A stretch of 64,000 bases of DNA from Multifurca ochricompacta (taxonomy: Eukaryota; Basidiomycota; Agaricomycetes; Russulales; Russulaceae): NCBI GenBank assembly GCA_022496185.1, contig WTXG01000026.1:297208-361207 (forward strand), written 5' to 3'. The notes beneath the pieces were generated by a model that saw only the letters and a program-made list of their open reading frames with translations, searched no databases and had not been told where the DNA came from. This document shows, in pieces, positions 45,308 through 56,252 of the stretch. A program made the position numbers and the translations under genes. The stretch's first letter is position 1; every line of letters begins with the position of its first letter.

Positions 45308-48300
45308 GTGAAATTTGAGTGCAGCTATGAAATACTTATCCTTCCAGGTCAATGCTCTTGTCCAGTCCAAACCACTGCAGGTACACGATTAGCCACAGCT
45401 ATTGCTGTGGAGAAGCTTGATGAGTTTGGGAATCCTGTACAATCATCCCACTGGTGCCTCGCACATTCTCTCAAACACAAGACCTCTGTGAAGTGCAAGC
45501 AAGCTGTCATGAATGATGTCAATAGTGATGTAGATGATGCTGATTTTAGTGCTTCTTCTGCTGAGGATGGATCAGATGATCCTAGCAATGCCATGGAAAT
45601 AAGTAATGAAGAGGTATGAGATATCTTAATGTGATTCCATGGTCAGGTGAATTAACAATTTGTAGCTAGCTGATATGTTACCCTCAAAAACCATACCAGA
45701 GGTCAGCAACAAAAAGGGCCATGCACACATCCTGAAATCAAAGATAAAGATGAACCCGATGCCCACACCCCCAATGAAGAAGGCAAGGACTTGTTCTGTT
45801 GAGGTTGAGGAGATTGAAGATGAAGATACCCCCCACCGGACTGCAGCAACGCATACCAGTGTCATTCCAACAAGCTCATTCAAAATCCCTCACCCCAAAA
45901 AGGCAATTTTTGCCTTGCGTTTCTCACATTATTGTCTCATTGTGGGTTTTTATAGATGACTGGAAATATAAAAAGGAGTCCAATATATCTATTCTACGAG
46001 GTCATCACCAACGGGCCATACAATACCCCAGGAGAAGATGGTGATGTCCACTATCATTGCCTTCATGGCGCTCATAAGATTTGTACAATTAAGAAGACAA
46101 TGAAATCTAATCTAAGTGGTGCATTTCTCATCATTTTTTTGCTTATCATTCCTGATGGATGATGCTTCCCTTAGTACTCATAAATAATCTCCAAGTCCAT
46201 GTTAGGCCGATGTATCAACTCTACTACATCCTTAAGAATCGTGATGAGCCCCCAACACCTGACGAGATTGCTATTGCATCTGGAAAAAAGTGACTCGATG
46301 GATGCACTGAAGCTGAATACATAAGAAAGCTTGGTAAGTCATCTGAAAACATCAAGAAAGCCTTTGAAGACCAGAAAGCCCATGCCACTGTAAGTAATGT
46401 TAACTTCTCAAACATTTGGATGTCACAAAGCAATGGTCAGGTTCCATGGGATCAAGAAACATTTGAACGGCTCCTCACTGAGTGGATTGTTGCCTGCGAC
46501 CAGCCGTTTGATGAGGTTGAGAAACCTAAATTCATCAAGATGATGAATTTTACACACCACAATGGTGGTCCATTGAATATTCTGAAATGTGATGGGATCA
46601 AGTGGCGTGTTGTGAAGATGGGTGAGGAAACAATTGAAGGCATTTGCAAAATGTTCTCAGTAAGTATTATCTTATTTTCTTCATACCACATATTTATCCA
46701 TATGAGCAGAATCTCGAGGGGAAGGTGTGCTTGTCACTGGATGCATGGACATTGAGCAATCAGTACACATTTTTGGCAATTGTTGCACACTATGTAACCA
46801 ATGATGGGCAACTTGGTTCATGCTCTTCCCCTCATTCAACTGGCATAATCTTATCATCCCCTTCCAGAGGAGTTGCTGATTGACTTCCAAGAGCTTACTG
46901 GGGAGCATTCAGGAGAGAATATGGCAGAGGCAGTTTGGGCAACACTAGAGTTATACAGTCTCATTGGAAAGGTGAGTTTCCCATCCTCAGCCTAGAAATG
47001 TGTTTCTAATCCATTTGCAGATTATTGCCCTTGTAATGGATAATGCTAGCAATAACAACACTCTAGTTAAATCCCTGGAGTGGCGATGTCAACAATGGGG
47101 GGTTCCATTCTCGGCGCAAGATGCACAGTTGCGTTGCATGCCGCATACTGTAACAGGTGAAGCTCCGTGTACACTTAGTAATCAAGAAGGGCAAAGGTTT
47201 GGTGACCTAAGTCATTGGGCATACTGCAGAGGCAAACGTCATGCATCAAGCAATGACCAGGAACTGTGTCACCCACAGTGGTTTATTCAACCACAATGAT
47301 GGCGTTCTGAAACTGGAAGAAGCTGCAGCCCCAAGAGGACAAGATGGGGGCTACAGGCTGTTACAGGGGGTCTTATATACATTTCTCAGTGTAATGAGGT
47401 AAGCAGTAGGTGTAAGCAAGAATCAGCAAGTATCAGTCAGCTGTATTGCTGACTGAGCCTTATCTCTGTGATTCGTAAGCTGCATTACTCTGCTGACTGA
47501 TCATGCTCCACAGTGTGATGTCATAATGACGTCACTGTGGAGTAGATAACTGATATGTAGTCTAGCCCTTTGGTCTGGAACACGTCTATCTACTGATACA
47601 TGTGGTTCTGTGCTAAAATTGGCCATGGCCCAACCTGGGCCCTTATCTAGAGCTCCACTTACCTAGAACCTTCTAGGCTGGACTCCTCTTATCTTGATAG
47701 CAGCTCCACTTGGTCTAGAACTGTCTAGACTGTGGGGCCTCTGCTTATTGTGGTAAACACAATAGAAAGTCGACTTGTAATTCTCGAGTGGCTCTTGTGC
47801 TGACTAAGCAGCATGTGACTATTACATGTGACTCAGTCACATGATCCATGTCACAACTACATTCCCATGATCACGTGTTAAGACTGCTGGGTAATCTTCC
47901 CACAGTCATGTGATCCAAAAAGGGAAAAATAAAGGAAAAATAAAGTAGAGCCGTGACACATACCATCCACTTGGCTGTGATCAAGGTATTACATAAAATT
48001 ATATTTATTACTGTCGTCATATCTAATCTTTAAATGTGAGCTTCTTGAAGGAATTGGGGCGATCTCAAAGGCTGAAGGGAAAAAAGCCACCATGTGTAGC
48101 GGCAACTACCAAGACAACGTTACAATTCCACTCTCACGTGAACATGACAATGATGCAGCAGGTGATAGCAAGGACGATGAGAGTGTCATAGACATACCAG
48201 ACACAGATACTTATACAGCTGATGTTGATGCAGCTGACAGTGCACTGCCTGCTATTGGAAGGGTAAGTAATGGGTCCGTTCTTCACCAACTAAACTGTAA

Positions 48301-49524
48301 CATTCTGGTCAGCTTCGGAAAATAATCAAGGCTGTCCGTTCAAGCCCCCAGCGTCATCAATCTTGGGCTTGTGAAATTCAGTTTGTGCAACTTGAAGGAG
48401 GCAGGATGTTAGGTGACTGCACTGCACCACATATACTCATTCTTGATGTGAGAACCCGATGGTTGTCAACTCATCAAATGCTTCATAAGTTATCATGGTT
48501 GTTTGTATGAGGTTTCTGACTGGCATGTTATAGGGTGTGCCCTTGATTATTGCAAAACTATTGACTCTTATGTTTCTTGAAACAAGGACCTCCATGCCCT
48601 TGAACTCAGTAACAGTGACTGGGAATCCATTGCTCTTGTGACATCTTGGCTGAAATCATTTCAAGCTGCTACTACTGAGATGTCTGCCACAAAAATTCCA
48701 ATGCTTTCAATGACACATGCCATATTTCAAGGCTTGCAAGATGATATTAGAAATACTCTTCATGACCTTCCTGGCTTGGCGTTGCCTAGAATCAAACTCG
48801 GTCTCACAGATGCACACCAGAAGCTTAATGATTATTACTACCAGTATGACGCATCTCCCTTCTACACTTGGGCTGCACATGCATCAATGATTATTAAATT
48901 GGTTACTCACTAACTGTATATCTCACTAGTGCTTGATCCGTGAATCTCATACGAGGGCATGAGGGTGGACTATGATGACGATCCAGCACTCTCAGATCAC
49001 CTTGAACATTCTAAGTCAAGTCTCTTTGATTATTTCAATAGAAATTATGTGAAGGCAGATGATCATACATCATCTTCAGCATCATCTTTGCCTGTCACAT
49101 CACTGCCGATTTTGGGATCACCTCCTCAGAAATCCTTCACTGCTCAGTATCGCAGAAAAGAGAAGAGCTCTACCAATGAACTTGAAGAATATTTCAAACT
49201 CCCTGCTGAAGATTTTGACACTTGTAATCCAATTCATTGGTGGATGGGTCGACGCGTGCAGTTCCCAAACCTTCTTCATTTGGCGCGTGACATTCTATGC
49301 ATTCCTGGTGAGTAATTTAAACTTAATAATAATCTTCTTCTTATTAATGGACCAAACCTGACATAGGTTCTGCTGTTGCTGTTGAGAGAATATTCTCTGG
49401 TGGATGCGACATGATCTCCCTCTGTCGCGCTAGTCTCAATGCGAATACCATCTGTACACTGATGCTTGTCAAGAAGCAGTTGCATCTTGCACACATGCAA
49501 GCTGATACTTCACTGGGCCGTTGA
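45308..49524 (+). pseudogene. hAT transposase, broken
   Basis: Successive blocks match hAT transposases. They are a BED-like zinc finger near 46040-46110 (H-Y-H-C-L-H-G-A-H-K), a DNA-binding/insertion segment near 46440-46650, a first catalytic block near 46706-46810 (V-C-L-S-L-D-A-W-T), an RNase-H-fold strand near 47030 (A-L-V-M-D-N-A-S-N-N) and the C-M-P-H-T-(insert)-I-H-L-A-V-I-K motif split by the solo LTR. The C-terminal dimerisation region at 49180-49500 reads L-A-R-D-I-L-C-I-P...S-A-V-A-V-E-R-I-F-S-G-G. Some breaks are introns (for example GTAAGT-type donors near 46660); others are stops and frameshifts. It is probably inactive. Confidence 0.85.
47149..47958. mobile_element. Solo LTR, 810 bp, with 5-bp target duplication CATAC
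   Basis: TGTAACAGGT...GCCGTGACA is flanked by CATAC on both sides (47144-47148, 47959-47963). Removing it and one duplication restores the hAT motif C-M-P-H-T-I-H-L-A-V-I-K in frame, which fixes the borders precisely. It has no internal coding sequence, as expected after LTR-LTR recombination. Several CATGTGAC/CACGTG-type motifs occur at 47810-47915. Confidence 0.93.
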
Positions 49525-49530
49525 GCTGTT

Positions 49531-50138
49531 AATTAGTCTAGATGTTTCATTTATGCCTTAATGTAAATTGGTTTTGTGATGCCATACAATGCGCTCAAAT
49601 TGCACCTGCTTAATTCTCTGGTCACCACTTGAGGAAAATAACTTGTATCTGAAGATTCAATTGTTGATTGACTTGCATTACATTCTACAGACTCCCGTTA
49701 TGCTATTGTGTTATTGTATGACTTCTCATTTCTCCATCATTTTTGCTTGTATACAAGCATGACTTCATAATATTTTAAAAGGACTCCTATTGAACTTAGA
49801 GGTTTTTATACAATTTATGCTACACTTCTAAAACCCTCTTGCACATTCCCACTTGTCTTATTTTGCATCTATAATCTCATCATGTTGGTCTGCCAGAGTC
49901 CAGATGGAGGTATGCTCACATGTACTGGGATAGCAGTCCAACATAATTGTGATCACATATAGATAGATAGATAGCATAATTGATGAGATCAAAAATGCAT
50001 CATTAATTAGATATTGAGTATATACATCTCAGATTGATTATGTGATCAAATCACATTCATAAACAAGCGAGATAACGCTAATTTAGTAGCAATATAATAC
50101 ATCTAAATTGTATATAAAACCACTGTATAGCTGCTATA
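49531..50138. other. AT-rich spacer between the hAT element and the telomere-like units
   Basis: No gene. AT-rich, with a GATA microsatellite at about 49960-49974. The missing hAT 3' end would be expected here but is not recognisable. Confidence 0.4.
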
Positions 50139-50160
50139 GATTAGGGTTTAGGGTTTAGGG
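50139..50160 (+). repeat. TTTAGGG telomere-type block 1
   Basis: Three tandem units ending AGGGAGGG, directly followed by GTATAAAAAAACTAC, the start of unit 1. Confidence 0.85.
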
Positions 50161-51029
50161 AGGGAGTATAAAAAAACTACAGGATCAGGTGTGATCAAGC
50201 AAAAAAGAAGAAAACCCAGGTGTACTTGGGGTGATGAGGAATCCACCACCGTCCCAGAAGTTTCGCTTATATGCTCTTCAGCATCTGAGTTTGAAACTGA
50301 GTTTGAACCTATTTTTTCCTTGAGGCATTTTTGCTATTGGCCAATAAGGAATTTCAAATTCAAGCGGAGTTCGAAGTGGGTCGTGCCTGAAAGAAGTGCG
50401 GAGCACGAGGTGGGTCGTGGGAAAATCGGGTTCCGGGCCGGTCGGCCCGGGTCAGGGGGCGCCGGAGCGCCCATGTGGGGCGGTAGCCCCACATCAAAAG
50501 CCGGACCTGGTAACTGGCTAGGTTCCCGAGTAATCCCCGAGTCAGGGAAAATCCCATGGATTATCCATTTCCCTGAATTCCCATGTCAAGTAGGCTTCTT
50601 GATGGAAGACACAATAAACCTATATGGGGCGAGAAGCACATGCTTCTGGAACAGAAGCGAAGAAGCATGTCTCAAGGCACAATTCACGCACTTGTCATGG
50701 AGTGGGAATTTATCAGATAAGATCCGAGATCATCAAACTTTAATCTTGATAAGCAATCAGTCAGCAAGACATGTGATTTCCCTTATCTAAGCGCCCGGGA
50801 GATCGGCCGAAGCGGATTCCTAAGCAGAGTAGAAAGTTCGATCACGTGACTTGTGGAGTGACGTCATGAAAATCTAGACCAAAGTTATCATGTGACTTTG
50901 GGTCTCACGGTCATGTGACTTGAGATTATTAATCCCCAAAATAACCACGGTCACGTGACATCATGTGACTGCTAATCACGTGATGTGAATTTTACTCAGC
51001 GTCAGTGACTACCTTTGTTTAGGGTATTG
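50161..51029 (+). repeat. Telomere-associated-like repeat unit 1
   Basis: About 870-bp unit, repeated head-to-tail as unit 2. Shared order: TATAAAAAAAC, an A-rich and AACCCAGG segment, TTTCGCTTATATGCTCTTCAGC, a GC-rich patch with two strong hairpins (50455-50475 and 50472-50494, GGGCGCCGGAGCGCCC and ATGTGGGGCGGTAGCCCCACAT), then six CACGTGAC/CATGTGAC motifs at 50841-50985. Open frames across it are not conserved between units, so it is probably noncoding. Confidence 0.8.
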
Positions 51030-51065
51030 GTTTAGGGTTTAGGGTTTAGGGTTTAGGGTTTAGGG
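51030..51065 (+). repeat. TTTAGGG telomere-type block 2
   Basis: Five tandem units between units 1 and 2, again followed by AGG and a TATATAAAAAAC sequence. Confidence 0.9.
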
Positions 51066-51982
51066 AGGAATTTATATAAAAAACTACTAGTCAGGGGAGG
51101 ATGACTAATCAACAAAAAAGGAAACCCAGGATGTACTTGGGGTGATGAGGGAAACACCACCGTCCCAATAGTTTCGCTTATATGCTCTTCAGCATCTGGG
51201 TTTGAAACTGAGTTTGAACCTATTTTTTCCATGAGGCCTTTTTGCTATTGGCCGATAAGGAATTTCACACGCTGTCACGGATTTGATGTGGGTCGGACGG
51301 AGTCCGAGGTGGGTCAATTTGAAATCGGAGGTCCGGCCCGGTCGGGCCGAGATCCGGGGGCGCCGGAGCGCCCATGTGGGGCGGTAGCCCCACATCAAAA
51401 GCCGGACCCGACTGATCGGAGTGGTCCCGAGTCATGGGGAATCCCCAGGGAATCGCATTTCCCCATTTTCAAATTGCAAGGCACAGAAGCCAGGGGAAGG
51501 CACTGCTCCCATGGAATTTTATCCAAGCATTAGTATCTGTGTACCAACCTTGCAAAAGACACCATTAATGGTAGAACTTACCCAGATCCCTATGGAGATT
51601 TGAAGCACATGTATCTGAAACAGAAGATCAAGATACAGGGCCAGGAAGGAATTCTCACACCTGTCATGGAGTGGGAGAATTAGGTCATGAGACAATGTCA
51701 TCGTCCTTATCTTTGCCAAGACAATCAGTCAGCAAGACATGTGATTTCCCTATCTAAGCGCCCGGTAAATCGGCCGAAGCTGATTACTTAGCAGAAAAGA
51801 AAGTTCGAACACGTGACTTGTAGGGTGACGTCATGAAAAGGCTAGATTTGGAGTCATGTGACTTATCCCAGGATCACGTGACCTGGCTTATGAATCTGCC
51901 AAACCCCACGGTCACGTGACTTCATCGTGACTGCTAATCACGTGATGAGAATTATACTCGGCATGTCATATGACCAAACCTG
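51066..51982 (+). repeat. Telomere-associated-like repeat unit 2
   Basis: Diverged tandem copy of unit 1 with the same order of landmarks. The paired hairpins lie at 51356-51394. The CACGTGAC/CATGTGAC cluster is at 51808-51947. Differences include an insertion before the AATCG-rich part. No gene is supported. Confidence 0.8.
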
Positions 51983-52132
51983 TGTTAGGATTAGGTTTAG
52001 GGTTATTTAGGGTTAGGGTTTAGGGTTTAGGGTTTAGGGTTTAGGGTTTAGGGTTTAGGGTTTAGGGTTTAGGGTTTAGGGTTTAGGGTTTAGGGTTTAG
52101 GGTTTAGGGTTTAGGGTTTAGGGTTTAGGGTT
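51983..52132 (+). repeat. TTTAGGG telomere-type block 3 (long array)
   Basis: Degenerate TTAGG, TTATTTAGGG and TTAGGG units, then about 16 perfect TTTAGGG repeats ending at 52132. The G-rich strand runs left to right, as it would toward a chromosome end on the right. It is followed immediately by gene sequence. Confidence 0.95.
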
Positions 52133-52219
52133 TTACAAAGTAAAAGTACACCTGACCAACAGAGTTTCTCACCACACGAATCGGATTCGACAACAGCAGC
52201 TATTGCGTCCAATTCACTA

Positions 52220-53616
52220 ATGGATTTGCCCTCTCTTTCCCAGGCGATAGGAATACCAAGCATGTCAACGCTTTCAAGTTCACTTCGCAATGCCAATACT
52301 GTCTATTCATCAAGCAGCTCTAATCCTCTGTATTATGACAGCTCTCGCCCCATTTCTGGCGCTCCATTAAACCCCCGAGACCATTCTTTGCTCGAATATA
52401 TCTACACCGAAATGCATGCCGCTCGATTTATCAATCTCTCACCGCTATCCCTGCTAGCTAATTCACTGCCTGTTTATTTCAAGAGTACGTTGTGTTGCCT
52501 TCTTGCCTTCCTCACATGAGTCTGGCTTAATGATGAACGGTGGCAGACGTGCGATCGCACGCACCTATTATGTTCATGTTTCCTCCACAAGATCTATCAC
52601 AGGTAAAATTGCAGCTCCTGCGGTCTACGCGGGAAACGGGCGACTCGGAAGACGCGCTCGGGTCGACGACTAAACCTCATCATCGAGACTCTGTAAAGTC
52701 TGGCCCGGCGACGCTTATCGGCAGTCGTCAGATCCTGCATCACACGCAGCAATATGTCGTCCTTGACGAGTCAGCCGTTGCACCTGGCACTGTGAAGGCG
52801 CGCCAGAAGGTATCTACCAGCTCATTGCACCTGCCAGGCGCCACAGGGAACGTTGGCACCCCGACGCAAAACAACTTTCCCTCCACGTCGTCACTTGGAC
52901 CTTACGAACCATCCTTCTGGTCTGAAGAACATTTGACGAGCACCACGCCTACGGCTTACTCACATACAGCAGCGGAGGATTTCGATTCGCCAAGTTGGTT
53001 GAACACTTTACCTAACCAACGGCTCAAGTTCGACCTGCAGAGTTTGAATTTACACCTGTCGACACGGGTCACGGAGATCCTGGCGTGTTCAGAGGCCATG
53101 TGGGAGTGGGTTTGCGAATATCAAGACGCGCAGCGGTCTAACCGCGGACCAGCCCAGGCGTACAAGGAGCATTCTCAGTTGCGCTTTGAACACCTCGGCG
53201 GGAAGGTCGGCGCGGACAGGTTTTGCACGGAGCTTATAGGCATGTCGAGGGCGGAGTTTGACGTACTGTTAACCCGGTTCGAATTGTGCGTTTTTCTTCG
53301 TTTCTTGGCTGAAGTCATGACTGATGAATTGAATCTGGGGTGTAGTGACACGCGCGATTGCATCAACATGAAGTCCCGCATTACCTCCGCATTTCGTGCC
53401 CCTGCCCCGGCGCTCGCACGAACGAGCGACCGTAAGGCGTTTGACAAAGCCTGTGAGAAGTGGGAGGAATACCAAATCAAGCAACGCGCTAGACCGAAGA
53501 CCAATAAGAATGGTGACCCCTCGGCAGCGGAGTCTGAGGACGGTGAAGCCGCGGGTCTAGCGAGACAGCGGCTAAGCCGGACCTTCCGGGTCTTCTGTGC
53601 ATGGAAAGCCTCTTGA
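52220..53616 (+). CDS. Unrecognised basidiomycete-type protein next to the telomeric array
   Basis: Modelled exons 52220-52484, 52547-53285 and 53346-53616 give 424 aa. The last intron is 60 nt and in frame, so a 444-aa form is also possible. The N-terminus is Ser-rich, then L-L-E-Y-I-Y-T-E-M-H-A-A-R-F-I-N-L and N-V-R-S-H-A-P-I-M-F-M-F-P-P look conserved. A later segment L-K-F-D-L-Q-S-L-N-L-H-L-S-T-R reads as helical and globular; the C-terminus is charged. I recognise no family. Reading continues in frame upstream of the ATG to an acceptor (CCAACAG, about 52162), so an upstream exon may be missing or displaced. Block 3 ends 88 bp before the ATG. Confidence 0.6.
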
Positions 53617-56252
53617 ATGTGGCGTGTTGCGTAAGCAACGTGGGTGTACCCTTGAAGTTGTCGGGGACATAGGAATGGTTGCCAGGCTCACCTACCCAGT
53701 TAGAGGGGGCTGCCTCTGAAAGAAGAGAAGAGAGATAGTTCGGGACGGTCCAAAATTGGGGGGGGTGGGGGGTTGAAAGATCTTTCAATCTTTCATTACT
53801 CTCTCATCTCTCTCTCTCTCTCTACTCTCTCTCACTCTGGCAGCAGACGCCAGTACTAGTGGTCAGTCGGACGCCCTCTTGCATTTTCCGAGAAATTGGC
53901 CTTGTTGAAACGTGCCAAGACTCATTCGACGAGGCTGTCCTGTCGTGTTTGTGTTTGTGTTTGTGTTTGTTTGATGGTGACCCATGGCGACCCTTTCTTC
54001 GCTTCCTCATGGTTTTCTCGCTCATGCCCGTCTCGGTCCTGCCGAAGCTAAATGTGGCGTTACATATCTGCGTTGGACACACCCCGGATCTTTCCCGCTT
54101 GATGACAACAAATAACTCGTGCCTTTCTCCCTCCTTCACTCACTCCCCCAGATCTCAGGATTTCATGTGCTTTGGTGCTTTTTACATATACACGCGTACG
54201 ACGAGCGTCTCCAACGCCACGTATGTTGCTTCTATCAGATGATAGATCTCTTGTACTCCGAGCGCTTCGCTCGTCATGGCTTCATTCCCTTCCCCCATTG
54301 TTCCTCCTTCTCCGCCCTCGGCCCCTTTGTTCAAGTGAGTCTTTGCGAGTCTTCTGGATAGTCTACCGGTCGTCCACTCAGCTCTCTCACTCAAAAAAAG
54401 TCCGGGGAACTTGTGCGTTGCATCCAGATAGGGCTTGCACAGCCTTGCCTTGCTTCTCCTAGGAGAGGTTAGGGGCTGCGGCTGCGCTAACTGGGCGCCG
54501 ATGGCGGATCGAACTGTGTCGTGATCATCATAACCGTCAGTCACCGTTCAAGTCACCGTTTAATCTTTTTTTTTTTGTTTTGATTGTTCGCCCATCTCCC
54601 TCGTCACCCCCTTCTCCCTTCCCCTTCCCTATCCCTCTTCCCTCTTCCTCTTCCCTCTTACTCTGCGTTTATCCTTTCCCTTTCCCTTTCCCTTGTCCTT
54701 GTCAATTGCTTGCCCAAGAATTGGTCAGGGGGGATCTTCGGTTATTGCCCTTTTTTCTCCTTACGATTTCCCACACCCACGCACACACCCACAAATCAGG
54801 AAGGAGCGCTTAATTTGTTGAGATGTCTACCCGAAAAGTTTGCACTGCACAGCACAGCACAGCGCAGCACAGCAAGCACGTTCCCGCACTTTCCTGTCCT
54901 GTCTTTTTTTCATATAAGGAAAGGATTGAACGTTATTGTTACTTTTGTGATTGTGTGTGAATGTGTGAAAGTGAAAATGAATGGATGGACTCATTCCAAT
55001 GCTTGTCACATCACGTCACATCACCATCTCGGATTAGCCGCGTTAGTACATTTTTACATATTATATTATATTTTAAAATTAAATAAATGAATTTATTCAT
55101 GGTTGGCAGGTTTTGAAGGTAGGAGCAGGCAGCTTCCGTACACGCAGTTTTCTGTTTCTTTCTGCGGTGTACCACGGCGTCGTCGATCGAAGGGACACAT
55201 CGCGACGACACGACAAAGAGACAAACAAGATGTTTCATTTCATTTCTATTTTTTGTCTCCTCGGGCAGGGAATGGGAATGGCCGAGAGCGCGAGCAACAA
55301 ATGTGGATGTGGATGTGGATGAGTTGAATGAAGGATGGGAGAGGCCCATTTTTTGCTTTCAATTCCCGTTTCCGTTCCTGAGGAGGGTGAAATCATTTAT
55401 GGGGGTATCATTATAACATTATAGTAATGATAATAATATCATCATCATCATCATCAATCATCATCATTTCATCATCATTTCATCATCGCCCGCCCATCAT
55501 CGCCTGTGTGTCATCATCATCATAAACGTGAATATAATTAATTTCTTTTTTAAGTCACTTAATAATAATAATAATAGTAATAATAATTAATGGGGAAACT
55601 GGATGGGTTAATTTAGTAAGACACTTGCCCCATTTATATATACACATTCCTTTGCAGGTTAACATGTGCTCCATGCACCTCACGTGCCAGTGCGGGGTCT
55701 ATTTGTGTGTTACATACTGTCTCCGATTCGTCGTCGAATATGGCGGTTCAACACAATTGAGCCTAAACTAAAGTGATGAGATAGAGACGGGGGGGGGAGG
55801 GTGTCCATCCTGGAGACACGGCTACACGAGACGGTAAGAGAAAGGGAGAAAAGCGCGTGCAAGACCGATTCAGCGAGGGGTAATACAGGACAAGCAAGCG
55901 AGCAGACCGAGGCACGGAGAAAAGAAAAAAAGAGGGTAGAAATATTGGAAGCATATTTCATCAAAGGGCAGTCGTTAAGAGAGGGGGAAAGAGGGAGAAC
56001 AAAGTCGTGTAGACATAAGACAAAGCGAAGCAAGAAGAAAAAAAAAAAAGGAAACAGTGCTTGCAAGGCGAAAGAAAGAGAGACTGAGAAGAGGGCGGCG
56101 CAAGTATCATTACAAAGAGGAAGAGGGATGGGGCCATATCCCAGAGAGAGAACAAAGCTTGTGATGTATTTGTATTAATCTCACATCGTCAGCTGGAGGG
56201 CGTATACATAATGTATATGCACCTTCCAGCAGTAGAATGTAGACACATCCGT
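53617..56252. other. Convergent intergenic region, no supported gene
   Basis: Contains CT microsatellites (53800-53835), GTTTGTGTTTGT repeats (53948-53970), CCCTTTCCC repeats near 54675-54700, ATC repeats (55438-55500) and AAT repeats (55562-55590). Long A- and T-rich runs create biased open frames. I found no domain, tRNA or conserved frame. Confidence 0.45.

Larger units (their letters stand above)
44455..49530 (+). mobile_element. Decayed hAT transposon with nested solo LTR
   Basis: Starts at TAGGGCTGTG (44455), a hAT-type terminus followed by GTACC sub-repeats. Noncoding 5' sequence shared with 1590-2357 runs to about 45235, then transposase exons reach 49524. I could not find the 3' terminal repeat or 8-bp target duplication, so the right end is lost or too diverged. 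A solo LTR interrupts the transposase at 47149-47958. Confidence 0.85.

Noticed and set aside
52008..52132. TTTAGGG array considered as a CRISPR-like or minisatellite locus
   Set aside because: Seven-base perfect units without spacers match a telomeric repeat; CRISPR arrays do not occur in nuclear fungal DNA.
53820..54560. Overlapping 80-127-aa frames on both strands
   Set aside because: No conserved motif, strong CT/GT repeat content and no consistent splicing into a longer protein.
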